A stretch of 64,000 nucleotides of DNA from Algoriphagus sp. A40 (GTDB lineage Bacteria; Bacteroidota; Bacteroidia; Cytophagales; Cyclobacteriaceae), in contig NZ_MUNY01000053.1 of assembly GCF_002002735.1 (NCBI RefSeq), positions 62,001-126,000 of the forward strand. The letters are read 5' to 3'. Shown here piece after piece: positions 26,031-34,290 of this stretch (the first letter of the stretch is position 1; every line of letters starts with the position of its first letter). The notes under the pieces were generated by a model. It was not told the origin of the DNA, ran no database searches, and saw nothing but the letters and a program-made list of their open reading frames with translations. The position numbers and the translations under genes are program-made.

Positions 26031-26489
26031 TTAGTTGGTTTTAGCAGCTAAAGCGACTGCCTCTCGAATCTTATGATAGGTGCCACAGCGACAGATGTTT
26101 CTGTTCATCGCATTGTCGATCTCCTCCATGCTCGGCTTTGGATTTTCTTCCAAAAATGCCGCCGCTGTCATGATTTGGCCCGCTTGGCAATACCCGCATT
26201 GGGCCACATCTACCTCTGCCCAGGCCTTTTGTACCGGATGATCACCATCTTCGGAAAGTCCCTCGATGGTGACAACTTCTCCGTTCCCTACGCTGGAAAC
26301 CGGAGTAACACAGGAAAATGTTGCGTTTCCATTCAAATGAACTGTGCAGGCACCGCACTGCGCGATCCCGCAACTAAATTTGGTGCCAACCAGTCCCAAG
26401 TGATCCCGGAGCACCCACAAAAGCGGGGTGTCGTCCTCGACATCGACGGTATGGGACTTGCCGTTGATTTTAAGGTTAAAGTTTGCCAT
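26031..26489 (-). CDS. 2Fe-2S small subunit of the molybdenum hydroxylase (IorA-like)
   Basis: A 152-residue protein with two iron-sulfur clusters. The plant-ferredoxin-type cluster is bound by CGIAQCGACTVHL. The second, helical cluster domain has CGYCQAGQ and NICRCGTYHKIREAV. It transfers electrons from the molybdenum site of the large subunit to an external acceptor. It has no signal of its own and is probably exported with the Tat-signal subunit, whose gene begins 2 bases downstream. The length matches IorA/CoxS-type subunits (150-165). Confidence 0.95.
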   Translation of the reverse strand: MANFNLKINGKSHTVDVEDDTPLLWVLRDHLGLVGTKFSCGIAQCGACTVHLNGNATFSCVTPVSSVGNGEVVTIEGLSEDGDHPVQKAWAEVDVAQCGYCQAGQIMTAAAFLEENPKPSMEEIDNAMNRNICRCGTYHKIREAVALAAKTN

Positions 26490-26618
26490 GAGTTTTGAGT
26501 TTATTCAGGATAATAATTTAGGGAATAATTCCTGTTTTTATGTCTGCAAATCAGGCTATTTGCCAAAGAATGTTATGAATAGCTGTATTTGTCCACAAGC
26601 GAAAATCAGGTATGCCGG

Positions 26619-27053
26619 TTACCATTTATAGGGAGATTTGTTTTTGATTTTTTTGAGAAAAATCGAATCTATCCCGGGTTTTCCGCATCCGGTGAGGATT
26701 AAAATAAGACTAAAAAGAAAGTAATTAAATGGCAATTCGGCATCGGAATAGATTTTTCCAGAGTGAGCAAAAAGCACCGCTATTCCCAAAGCAAAAGCCA
26801 TCATCCAGGCACCAAATCGGATTCCAAAAAGAATCAAAATTGCAGCTACAAATTCTGCGATTTGGGAGGCATAGGCCAAAACCAGTGGATATGGCCAATT
26901 CAAACTTTCGAGAAAAGCTGCCAATTCCGGGACTTTTCCCTGAAAAAGATAGGTTCCGCTATGCTTTAACATTACTGTTCCCAACCAAAGTCTGATCAGC
27001 AGTATGGCCGGATTTAAGAGCCTGATTTGGTAGAGTTTAGAAATACTTTTCAT
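26619..27053 (-). CDS. DoxX-family membrane protein
   Basis: A 144-residue protein with four hydrophobic segments. LLIRLWLGTVMLKHSGTYLF matches the DoxX start (R-hydrophobic-G-x-x-hydrophobic-x-x-G), followed by QIAEFVAAILILFGIRFG and the loop YSDAELPFNYFLFSL. DoxX-like proteins sit in the inner membrane; some are quinol-oxidase subunits or act in redox stress, but most are uncharacterised. The gene is 130 bases upstream of the molybdenum hydroxylase small subunit on the same strand. An electron-transfer link is conceivable but unproven. Confidence 0.8.
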   Translation of the reverse strand: MKSISKLYQIRLLNPAILLIRLWLGTVMLKHSGTYLFQGKVPELAAFLESLNWPYPLVLAYASQIAEFVAAILILFGIRFGAWMMAFALGIAVLFAHSGKIYSDAELPFNYFLFSLILILTGCGKPGIDSIFLKKIKNKSPYKW

Positions 27054-27179
27054 AAAAAAGCTGAGTATTTAGAATCAATTTCAAGCTTTTTTAACCAGAA
27101 ACTCGCTTTTTCAGCCCTGTTTCTTGAAAATTATTTATTTATCTTCGATCCTTCTGTTTTTTAACAAAACCCTAAACCT

Positions 27180-28328
27180 ATGTCCCAAACTATCAGAGCT
27201 GCCATCGTGGGTACCGGATTTATCGGACCTGCACATCTCGAGGCACTTCGAAGATTGCCCAATGTCGAAGTTGTTGCCCTTTGCGAAGTCACTCAGGAAC
27301 TTGCCAATGAAAAGGCAAAAACTTTGGGTATTCCCAGAGCCTATACGTTCGACGAAATGCTCAAGCAGGATGACATCGACGTAGTCCATATCTGTACCCC
27401 TAACTTCCTGCATTTTGCTCAGGCAAAAGCTGTGCTTGAGGCCGAAAAACATGTGATCTGCGAAAAACCTCTGGCAGTTAAAATCCATGAAGCAGAGGAA
27501 CTGGTAAAAATTGCTTCTGCAACTGGCCTCGTCAATGCAGTTCACTTCAACCTCCGCTATTATCCGATGGTTCGTCAGATGAAAACCATGCGTGAAAAGG
27601 GCGAATTGGGAGAAGTATTTTCTGTGATGGGTTCCTATTTGCAGGATTGGTTGTATCTGAATACAGATTACAACTGGAGATTGGAGCCGGACAAATCCGG
27701 AGATTCCAGAGCGATCGCTGATATCGGTTCACATTTGTTGGATATTACTGAATACGTGACCGGTTTGAAGATCACCGAAGTTATGGCTGATTTCTCTACG
27801 GTTCACAAGACTCGATTGAAGCCACTGAAAGCTATCGAAACCTATTCCGGCAAGATGCTTTCGGCATCAGATTACGCAGAGGTTCCAATCAATACCGAAG
27901 ATCATGCGTCCGTATTGCTTCGATTTGACAACGGTTCTAAAGGCTCTGTGACGGTATCTCAAGTAAGTGCTGGTCGCAAAAACCGTCTGAACATCGAAAT
28001 CTCAGGTTCCAAGTCCAACTTTGAATTTAATTCAGAACGACCAAATGAACTTTGGATCGGGAAGCGTGAAAAAGCCAACGAGCAATTGATGAAGGATCCT
28101 TCTCTATTTCATCCTGAAGCTTCAGCTTTGATCAGTTTCCCTGGCGGTCACAACGAAGGATTTCCTGACACTTCAAAGCAGATGTTTAAGGAAGTTTATG
28201 CAGCTGTGGCGGCAGGAAAGCAACCTGAAAATCCGTCTTATCCAACTTTTGCCAGCGGCTTGAGAGAACTGATTATCGGTGAAAGAATTGTGGAAAGTAA
28301 CCATAAACAAGCCTGGGTTAAAATCTAA
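27180..28328 (+). CDS. Cytoplasmic Gfo/Idh/MocA-family oxidoreductase
   Basis: A 382-residue protein without signal peptide. The Rossmann motif IRAAIVGTGFIGPAHLEAL, the family motif KHVICEKPLAVKIHEAEELV (Glu-Lys-Pro) and the C-terminal DIGSHLLDITEYVTG with its active-site His show a sugar dehydrogenase or isomerase of the inositol dehydrogenase type. The protein resembles those acting on 3-keto sugars or myo-inositol, but no substrate can be named. It is monocistronic, closed by a strong hairpin at 28338-28372. Unlike the two family members near 8.5 and 10.8 kb, it stays in the cytoplasm. Confidence 0.88.
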   Translation: MSQTIRAAIVGTGFIGPAHLEALRRLPNVEVVALCEVTQELANEKAKTLGIPRAYTFDEMLKQDDIDVVHICTPNFLHFAQAKAVLEAEKHVICEKPLAVKIHEAEELVKIASATGLVNAVHFNLRYYPMVRQMKTMREKGELGEVFSVMGSYLQDWLYLNTDYNWRLEPDKSGDSRAIADIGSHLLDITEYVTGLKITEVMADFSTVHKTRLKPLKAIETYSGKMLSASDYAEVPINTEDHASVLLRFDNGSKGSVTVSQVSAGRKNRLNIEISGSKSNFEFNSERPNELWIGKREKANEQLMKDPSLFHPEASALISFPGGHNEGFPDTSKQMFKEVYAAVAAGKQPENPSYPTFASGLRELIIGERIVESNHKQAWVKI

Positions 28329-28337
28329 AGCGTAATT

Positions 28338-28372
28338 AAAAAGCCTTTCTGAGTAAATTGGAAAGGCTTTTT
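28338..28372. terminator. Terminator hairpin after the oxidoreductase gene
   Basis: AAAAAGCCTTTC (28338-28349) and GAAAGGCTTTTT (28361-28372) form a perfect 12-bp stem around an 11-base loop. The A-run and T-run ends allow termination in both directions. Confidence 0.85.
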
Positions 28373-28466
28373 AATAGGCTGGTAACCTTTCAATCCCAAA
28401 AGCAGTTTTGAGTTTTGAATCCATTCCAATTATAATTATCTAACCTTTAACAAACCCTTAAAAACA

Positions 28467-28973
28467 ATGAACTTTAAAAAATCAATCTTTTCACTTGCGT
28501 TGACAGCATTTGTAGTAATGGCTGGATTTGCACAGGAAAAAGCCAGTCCGGCTAAAGTAGCTGAAGGCACTGTAGGTGGATCTAAAATCACCATCAATTA
28601 TTCTTCTCCTGCTGTCAAAGGTCGCGTAATCTGGGGAGAGCTTGTTCCACTTGGCGAAGTTTGGAGAGCCGGAGCAAATGAAGCTACCACTTTCACTACT
28701 TCTAAAGACATCACCGTTCAGGGACAAAAACTGGCAGCCGGTACTTACAGTTTCTTCATCATCCCGGGTGAAGGCCAGTCTACCTTTGTCTTCAACAAAG
28801 TAGCCAAGCAGTGGGGAGCTTTCAATTACGATTCTAAGGAAGATGTCTTGAGAGTGAATGTGCCTTCAGGACAATCACAGACTATGGAAGAAAGACTGGT
28901 TTATGAAGTGAAACCAGACGGCTTCGAAGTAAGATGGGAATACGGAATGGCAGCTGCTAAAATCGGATCCTAA
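28467..28973 (+). CDS. DUF2911 secreted protein
   Basis: A 168-residue protein with a signal peptide (MNFKKSIFSLALTAFVVMAGFAQ). The mature part carries the DUF2911 pattern: INYSSPAVKGRVIWGELVPL, GEVWRAGANEATTFTTSKDI, AGTYSFFIIPGEG, then FEVRWEYG. The domain is a beta-rich secreted module frequent in Bacteroidota and of unknown function, proposed to bind ligands. It is a single-gene unit, flanked by hairpins at 28338 and 28996. There is no catalytic signature. Confidence 0.9.
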   Translation: MNFKKSIFSLALTAFVVMAGFAQEKASPAKVAEGTVGGSKITINYSSPAVKGRVIWGELVPLGEVWRAGANEATTFTTSKDITVQGQKLAAGTYSFFIIPGEGQSTFVFNKVAKQWGAFNYDSKEDVLRVNVPSGQSQTMEERLVYEVKPDGFEVRWEYGMAAAKIGS

Positions 28974-28995
28974 TTAAATTGAAAAATCAAATGAT

Positions 28996-29030
28996 GGCCA
29001 CCGAGTACAAACTCGGTGGTCTTTTGTTTT
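28996..29030 (+). terminator. Terminator of the DUF2911 gene
   Basis: CCACCGAGT (28998-29006) pairs with ACTCGGTGG (29011-29019) around loop ACAA, extended by two further pairs, and is followed by CTTTTGTTTT. Confidence 0.85.
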
Positions 29031-29057
29031 CCGGGAATTTGGATAGTCCTACTCCTA

Positions 29058-29624
29058 TTACCGATTTGGTCCTTTAAGCTGCAGATGCTCAAGTGACATT
29101 CCCAAAAGATTTTTCTCCCCAACTGACTCAAAGCCCAATTTCAGGTAAAGCCTTTTTGCTTCGGGATTAGTCTTATCGACCAGCAAGCCCAAGGTTCGGC
29201 TATTTTCAACTCCTTGTTTTTGGATGACATATTGGAGCAATTTAGATCCGATCCCCTTTCCCTGCTGATTTAGCCTTACACCAATGGAATCAAAGTAATA
29301 CTCACCGGCCTGAGTTTCGTCCTCTACCACGAGATTTGGATTGAAATGCTCTTGGATGTATTCCAGAACAGGCTTTCTCAATTCTTGCAATTTTGACCCA
29401 TCATAAGCCAACAAAGCTCCCAGGATTTTGTCCTTGTCCACAGCGACATGGCAATTCTGAAACGAATACTGGTTGTTTTGACTTTTGACAAAATGAAGCA
29501 AAAAGTCCACGGCCTTTGGAAAATTTTTCTCCCCGATAAATCGGTAAATCACCTCTCCGGAAGCTAGCATCAAGAGCTCAGTTATTGCTTCTGAATCTTC
29601 GACTAACGCTTTTCGGATGATCAT
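29058..29624 (-). CDS. GNAT-family N-acetyltransferase
   Basis: A 188-residue protein from ATG 29624; a TTG six codons upstream is less likely. The acetyl-CoA-binding block is SIGVRLNQQGKGIGSKLLQYV, containing QGKGIG as Q/RxxGxG/A, followed by LLVDKTNPEAKRLYLKLGFE, the usual motif B. It transfers acetyl to an unknown amine. It is convergent with the DUF2911 gene and divergent from hrpB, with no functional partner visible. Confidence 0.88.
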   Translation of the reverse strand: MIIRKALVEDSEAITELLMLASGEVIYRFIGEKNFPKAVDFLLHFVKSQNNQYSFQNCHVAVDKDKILGALLAYDGSKLQELRKPVLEYIQEHFNPNLVVEDETQAGEYYFDSIGVRLNQQGKGIGSKLLQYVIQKQGVENSRTLGLLVDKTNPEAKRLYLKLGFESVGEKNLLGMSLEHLQLKGPNR

Positions 29625-29797
29625 GCTTTGAAAATTTTGCAAAAAGTTAAAGAGTAAAACTCTTTGTCCCTAGTCTTTTGTAGACTGGAAAATTGCGTTC
29701 CGAAGACTTCCCTTCTCAAGGTTTAATTTGGCGATTTCCGGATCACAATTCCTCACACAATTCCCTTCCTACTTTAGAATACATATTTTTGCAGCCC

Positions 29798-32287
29798 ATG
29801 CTTAAAAATTTTGACCCCAATTCTTTTGACCTTCCGGTAGCGGAGATTATCCCTCAGGTCGTCAGCCACCTTTCTAAAGAAAATTCCCTGATCATTCAAG
29901 CGCCTCCAGGAGCTGGGAAAAGTACCCTTTTGCCATTGACACTTTTAAATGAACCTTGGCTTAAGGGCAAAAAGATTATCATGCTTGAACCGCGTCGCTT
30001 GGCAACCAAAACCATTGCTCAGCGAATGGCAGGTATGCTTGGGGAAGATCTTGGGAAAACGGTTGGTTATCGAATTCGCTTCGAATCAGCTATTTCAGCA
30101 GAAACTAGATTGGAAGTAATCACCGAGGGGATTCTCACCCGGATGATGCATTCTGACAATGCACTTGAGGACGTCGGCCTGGTGATTTTTGACGAATTTC
30201 ACGAGCGAAATCTTCATTCAGAAATTGCCTTAGCCCTTTGTCGCGAAGTCCAGCAAGTTCTCAGACCTGATTTGCGAATTCTTCTGATGTCGGCAACTAT
30301 TGATGCAAAGCAACTTTCTGGACTTTTGGAAGCCAAGGTCATCCAAAGCGAAGGACGACAATATCCGGTTGAGATTAACTACCTGACTGAAGTCGATGAA
30401 TTTACAATTGGTGAGGATGCTGCGCGACAAATCATTCCTTTGGCCAAAAAGCATTCCGGAGATTTTCTGGTGTTCCTACCCGGTCAGGGAGAAATCAAAA
30501 AGGCGGAAGAAATCCTTCGCAGAGCACTTTCTAATGATCTTGTTGTTCCACTTTATGGTCAACTTTCCCCTTCAGAGCAAAACAGTGCAATCTTACCCCA
30601 CCCAACCGGAAAGCGGAAAATCGTTCTTTCCACTGACATAGCTGAGACTTCTCTGACTATCGAAGGTGTCAAAGTTGTGGTTGATTCAGGCTTTGCCAAA
30701 TCCAATCGATTTGATCCCAGGTCCGGACTTTCCCGGTTGGTTTTGCACCGGATCAGCAAAGATTCTGCAGACCAAAGAAGTGGCCGTGCAGGAAGATTGA
30801 CTGCCGGTCATTCTTATCGGCTTTGGACCAAAGCAACTCAGGCTCAACTTGCTGAATATCGGATTCCTGAGCTTTTGGAAGCAGATTTGACTGCTTTGGT
30901 TTTGGATATGAAAGCTTGGGGTAAACAGGAAATCCGATCCATGACCTGGCTTACCCCGCCTCCAGCCGGAACTTTGGCTTTGGCAGAAAAAACTTTGGAA
31001 GTCATAGATGCAATCGTAGATGGAAACCTGACTGATCACGGAAAAGAAATCCATCAAGTGCCTTGCCATCCCCGAATAGCGCACATGCTGATTTTTGCAA
31101 AGAGGATGAACCAACTCGGATTGGCCACTGATATTGCTGCGGTTTTGGAAGAAAGAGATCCGCTACCGGCAGATTCTGGAGCAGACCTGAACCTGAGAAT
31201 TGAAGCCTTGCGAAGGTTTAGAAGTAATGGGGTCAACATGGCCAGAATCAAAAAAATAGATAAAGTTGCTGCTCAATACCGCAGAATGTTTTCGATTCAA
31301 CCGGAAAATGAACCTGTCGATCCTTGGCAGACAGGCCTGCTTTTGGCCTATGCCTACCCAGAGCGAATCGCTGCAGCCCGGCCTGGAAACAATGCCCAAT
31401 TCCAGCTTTCCAACGGTAAAATCGCCCAAATCGGACACAGGGATGACCTCGCTCATGAATCCTGGCTGGCTGTTGCACATTTGGATGCAAGAGAAGGAAT
31501 GGGAAAAATCTGGCTGGCAGCACCTTTAAATCCGAAAGAATTGGCTCCAATGCTCAAAACCCGTGAAGTATTGGAATGGGACCGAAAAAAAGGTGGCTTG
31601 ATTGCTCACTCTGAGATCCGGATTGGAGCTATAATTTTGGGCACCAGACCCTTGCAGAAATTTGATAAAACGCTGGCCAAGGAGGCAATTTTGGAAGCCA
31701 TTGCAGAAGACGGAGAACTCTTACTTGATTTCAATGAAGAAGTGGAGCAATTGATTTTAAGAATACAATCACTTAGTATCTGGAATCCTGAGCAGGATTG
31801 GCCGGAATGGACAGTCGTTTCATTATGCGAAAATGCCAAGGATTGGTTGGATCCCTACCTGAATAACATCTCAAAAAATGAGGATCTCAAAAAGCTGGAC
31901 TTGATTCAAATTTTGCTTCATAGTCTTTCATTTGAGAAGCAGCAGCTTTTGAATGAATTGGCTCCGAGTAAGATATCCGTTCCGTCAGGCAGTCAGATTC
32001 CAATTGAATACAAATCAGAAGGTGAAACTCCCCTACTTTCGGTGCGGTTGCAGGAGCTTTTTGGCTTGCTGGAAACCCCAAAAGTAAACCGGGGAAAAGT
32101 GCCAGTTTTGATAGAAATGCTTTCGCCCGGATACAAACCTGTCCAGTTGACCCAGGATCTGAAAAGTTTTTGGGCAAACGGATATTTCGAAGTAAAAAAG
32201 GACCTGAAAAGACGCTATCCAAAACATGAATGGCCAGAAGATCCGATCAGTGCTGAAGCAGTAAGAGGAGTGAAAAGGCGATTTTGA
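29798..32287 (+). CDS. hrpB: ATP-dependent helicase HrpB
   Basis: An 829-residue DEAH-box RNA-type helicase from ATG 29798. A TTG at 29693 would add 35 residues unlike the family and is rejected. Motifs in order: Walker A QAPPGAGKSTLLPL, EPRRLATKTIAQRMA, FDEFHERNLHSE (motif II), LMSATIDAKQL (III), STDIAETSLTIEGV (V) and QRSGRAGR (VI). The HrpB C-terminal domain ends in PEDPISAEAVRGVKRRF. HrpB is widespread but its cellular substrate is not settled. The stop codon abuts the stop of the next, convergent gene (TGATCA), so the two reading frames leave no untranslated gap. Confidence 0.95.
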   Translation: MLKNFDPNSFDLPVAEIIPQVVSHLSKENSLIIQAPPGAGKSTLLPLTLLNEPWLKGKKIIMLEPRRLATKTIAQRMAGMLGEDLGKTVGYRIRFESAISAETRLEVITEGILTRMMHSDNALEDVGLVIFDEFHERNLHSEIALALCREVQQVLRPDLRILLMSATIDAKQLSGLLEAKVIQSEGRQYPVEINYLTEVDEFTIGEDAARQIIPLAKKHSGDFLVFLPGQGEIKKAEEILRRALSNDLVVPLYGQLSPSEQNSAILPHPTGKRKIVLSTDIAETSLTIEGVKVVVDSGFAKSNRFDPRSGLSRLVLHRISKDSADQRSGRAGRLTAGHSYRLWTKATQAQLAEYRIPELLEADLTALVLDMKAWGKQEIRSMTWLTPPPAGTLALAEKTLEVIDAIVDGNLTDHGKEIHQVPCHPRIAHMLIFAKRMNQLGLATDIAAVLEERDPLPADSGADLNLRIEALRRFRSNGVNMARIKKIDKVAAQYRRMFSIQPENEPVDPWQTGLLLAYAYPERIAAARPGNNAQFQLSNGKIAQIGHRDDLAHESWLAVAHLDAREGMGKIWLAAPLNPKELAPMLKTREVLEWDRKKGGLIAHSEIRIGAIILGTRPLQKFDKTLAKEAILEAIAEDGELLLDFNEEVEQLILRIQSLSIWNPEQDWPEWTVVSLCENAKDWLDPYLNNISKNEDLKKLDLIQILLHSLSFEKQQLLNELAPSKISVPSGSQIPIEYKSEGETPLLSVRLQELFGLLETPKVNRGKVPVLIEMLSPGYKPVQLTQDLKSFWANGYFEVKKDLKRRYPKHEWPEDPISAEAVRGVKRRF

Positions 32288-32911
32288 TCAAACCTCCAAA
32301 TTATCCAGGTAATTGAGAAGGTGAAGAAATGAGGCTATAGTAAATGGAGTCATTTCACGCTTCTGGATTTGCTCCAGATACATTTTTCTTAAAATCGGAT
32401 AATCTTCTTGCTTGTAAAGTTTGGCCAGCGTAACTCCTCGAAAAGAGGTGTAAACAAAGTTTTGAGTCCTAAATTCTTTATCTATTCGATTTGCGAACTC
32501 ATTCTCCAGGTTTAGAGGTTGGATCATCTCATCCAACCATGAAAATCCATGTAGGACAAAAAACTTTTCGGCAGCCATAATTGCTTCCGCCAATTGACTG
32601 TCATTTTCTATGTCAAACCTCTGAGGTATCATTTTCCCGATCTTTTCGGGTGATTGGAGTAGAGTAATCGATCGCTCTGAATAATCACTCAGCGTAGGCA
32701 AAAACTTGTGAATTATTTCCTCAACAGCATTAATTCGGATTCCAAGCCTGTATTCCAGACTGGTCTTATCTGGATTTTCAGTATAATGAATGAATATGAC
32801 TTGCTGGCCATGAGGAAAATTTTTATGGTACAGCAAATGAGTTGAGTGAAAATTAAACTCAAAATCGTTAAAAAACTCATGATGAAACTCAATAACTTCC
32901 ATCTTCCTCAT
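32288..32911 (-). CDS. Hypothetical cytoplasmic protein
   Basis: A 207-residue protein, mixed helix/strand, no signal peptide or membrane segment. It starts at ATG 32911 (MRKMEVIEF; a second ATG at 32902 is possible). Aromatic and His-rich N-terminus (FHHEFFNDFEFNFHSTHLLYH); later QTQ-free helical region with IRINAVEEIIHKFLPTL. I recognise no family. It follows the HEAT-repeat gene by 40 bases on the same strand, so the two may be co-transcribed, facing away from the Vms1-like release factor gene. Confidence 0.65.
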   Translation of the reverse strand: MRKMEVIEFHHEFFNDFEFNFHSTHLLYHKNFPHGQQVIFIHYTENPDKTSLEYRLGIRINAVEEIIHKFLPTLSDYSERSITLLQSPEKIGKMIPQRFDIENDSQLAEAIMAAEKFFVLHGFSWLDEMIQPLNLENEFANRIDKEFRTQNFVYTSFRGVTLAKLYKQEDYPILRKMYLEQIQKREMTPFTIASFLHLLNYLDNLEV

Positions 32912-32951
32912 GCTTTTTTAAACTCAGAAAGATGCAAATTGTTGTGTAACC

Positions 32952-33473
32952 TCAGGAAAATAATTCCCTCATTTCCTGTAACATAGGTTCAACTTCGGAT
33001 TTTTTCAGATTCAAACTTCCCTCATCTTCAGGATTGTGAAGGTAGTGGTTCCAATGCTTTTCAGCCTTTCTGATGGTTCGCGGAGTTATGTCAAACTCCA
33101 CCTCATCTAAATAATCCTTTGCAAGAGTGGAGGCCTTAAAGTTTCCAAAAAGATAAATCCGAAAAACGTCCACAAAGCGACTGCTTAGATCGAACTCTTC
33201 CAGAATCTGTACAAAAGCTCCCTGAACTGACTTGTTTTTTTTGTCAAAAATGGTTTCAACTATCACATCCAATGCTTCCTCTTGAAATGGTGTTTTTGAC
33301 AGGGATCTGCAGGCCAGGTAAGCAACTTCCCAATGATCGCCTTTCACCAACTCAAGTAACTTGTCTTTGGCTTCCTCATCTGCTAAACCTCCAAGTTTAT
33401 CCGCAAAATAAAATGCTTCGGATTCTTTGGGGTCGCACATTCTGTCAAAAAGTTTCTGGATTTCTTCCTGCAT
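32952..33473 (-). CDS. HEAT-repeat-like protein
   Basis: A 173-residue all-helical protein. Repeating units such as GGLADEEAKDKLLELVKGDH, WEVAYLACRSLSKTPFQEEA and GAFVQILEEFDLSSRFVDVF have the A/L spacing of HEAT or armadillo-like helices, which bind other proteins. The C-terminal third (ITPRTIRKAEKHWNHYLHNP) is distinct. No signal or membrane segment. The start at ATG 33473 lies 20 bases beyond an exact TATCTTTG promoter element. It is divergent (49 bases) from the Vms1-like release factor gene and may share its regulation. Confidence 0.7.
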   Translation of the reverse strand: MQEEIQKLFDRMCDPKESEAFYFADKLGGLADEEAKDKLLELVKGDHWEVAYLACRSLSKTPFQEEALDVIVETIFDKKNKSVQGAFVQILEEFDLSSRFVDVFRIYLFGNFKASTLAKDYLDEVEFDITPRTIRKAEKHWNHYLHNPEDEGSLNLKKSEVEPMLQEMRELFS

Positions 33474-33486
33474 GATTTTTTAATTT

Positions 33487-33501
33487 CTTTGTACAAAGAT
33501 A
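33487..33501 (-). promoter_or_regulatory. -7 element and palindrome in the HEAT/VLRF1 divergent gap
   Basis: On the minus strand an exact TATCTTTG (33494-33501) fits the Bacteroidota -7 box for the HEAT-repeat gene. It overlaps the 12-bp palindrome CTTTGTACAAAG (33487-33498). No clear -33 element was found. The 49-base gap must hold signals for both divergent genes. Confidence 0.45.
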
Positions 33502-33522
33502 GAGAATTGTTTTTCCGTAAAA

Positions 33523-34224
33523 ATGAATATTCCCCAAGCCCAAATCATCAGTAAGACGTCTGCTGAAAAGCTGATAGCAGCAAGTGAAGGGCAAAAAATG
33601 TCCATTTTTTACCGAAAAGAAAAACACCAGTTGGTCCTGGAATTGGGTCAAGAGTGGATAGCAAAAATTTACCTTCCCTGGACTTTGGACTGGGTAGAAA
33701 ACCAAGAGTTAAAGGAAAAATCAGATTCTCATTTTTCCTTGGTTTTGATTCGGGCCGGCCAGGCTGTCACCGGCTATTTTCACCGAGGAGAATTGATCGA
33801 TCACAGGGTTTTTAGGGCATATATGGTCAGACAAAAACAAGGGGTTTCTCAGATTAAATATTTGAAAACCAAAGGAAAATCAAGAGCAGGCTCACGAATC
33901 AGATTAGCTGAATCTGAACATTTTTTTGAAGAAATCAATGAGCGGTTACAAACCTATTCGGGTAAGTTTCCCATTGATTTTTGGGGGATCAGCTGCGCAA
34001 AAACGATGTGGCCTTTTTACTTCTCTTCTTCAATTCCTGCCCCTTTTTCTTCCAAGGATGAAAACCTAATCGAGTTGCCTATTCATATTCCACAGGCCTC
34101 ATTGGAGGTGTTGAAATTAGTTGGCAATCTGATTCAAAAATTCCATTTGATCCTATCAGACAACGGGGAGGAAATTTTTAGAAAGATCCAGGATACCTTG
34201 GAGGATTCCGACGAAAATTGGTAA
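33523..34224 (+). CDS. Bacterial Vms1-like release factor (VLRF1-family peptidyl-tRNA hydrolase)
   Basis: A 233-residue soluble protein that matches the VLRF1 domain of eukaryotic Vms1/ANKZF1, which cleaves peptidyl-tRNA on stalled 60S subunits. The pattern seen is SLVLIRAGQAVTGYF, HRVFRAYMVRQKQGVSQ (residues 94-110), KGKSRAGSRIRLAESE and DFWGISCAKTMWPFY. The closing segment, ENLIELPIHIPQASLEVLK, is comparable to the DIPL...T-x-x-E-L region of ANKZF1. Q-G-x-S-Q (106-110) occupies the place of the Vms1 GSQ loop, whose Gln is catalytic and likened to the GGQ of eRF1. Bacteroidota homologues have been described from sequence analysis (bVLRF1), but I know of no characterised one. Likely role: rescue or quality control of stalled ribosomes. 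It lacks the ankyrin, zinc-finger and VCP-binding parts of Vms1. Divergent from a HEAT-repeat gene. Confidence 0.85.
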   Translation: MNIPQAQIISKTSAEKLIAASEGQKMSIFYRKEKHQLVLELGQEWIAKIYLPWTLDWVENQELKEKSDSHFSLVLIRAGQAVTGYFHRGELIDHRVFRAYMVRQKQGVSQIKYLKTKGKSRAGSRIRLAESEHFFEEINERLQTYSGKFPIDFWGISCAKTMWPFYFSSSIPAPFSSKDENLIELPIHIPQASLEVLKLVGNLIQKFHLILSDNGEEIFRKIQDTLEDSDENW

Positions 34225-34237
34225 ATGGAGGTTTTAA

Positions 34238-34266
34238 TAAAAAAAAAAAAGCCCGGTTTCCCGGGC
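34238..34266 (-). terminator. Terminator of the DUF2752-TM2 transcript
   Basis: On the minus strand GCCCGG (34261-34266) pairs with CCGGGC (34251-34256) around a 4-base loop and is followed by a run of at least ten T. It lies between the TM2 gene stop (34291) and the convergent VLRF1-family gene. Confidence 0.85.
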
Positions 34267-34290
34267 CAAGATGTGTTAAGCAAATTTAAA

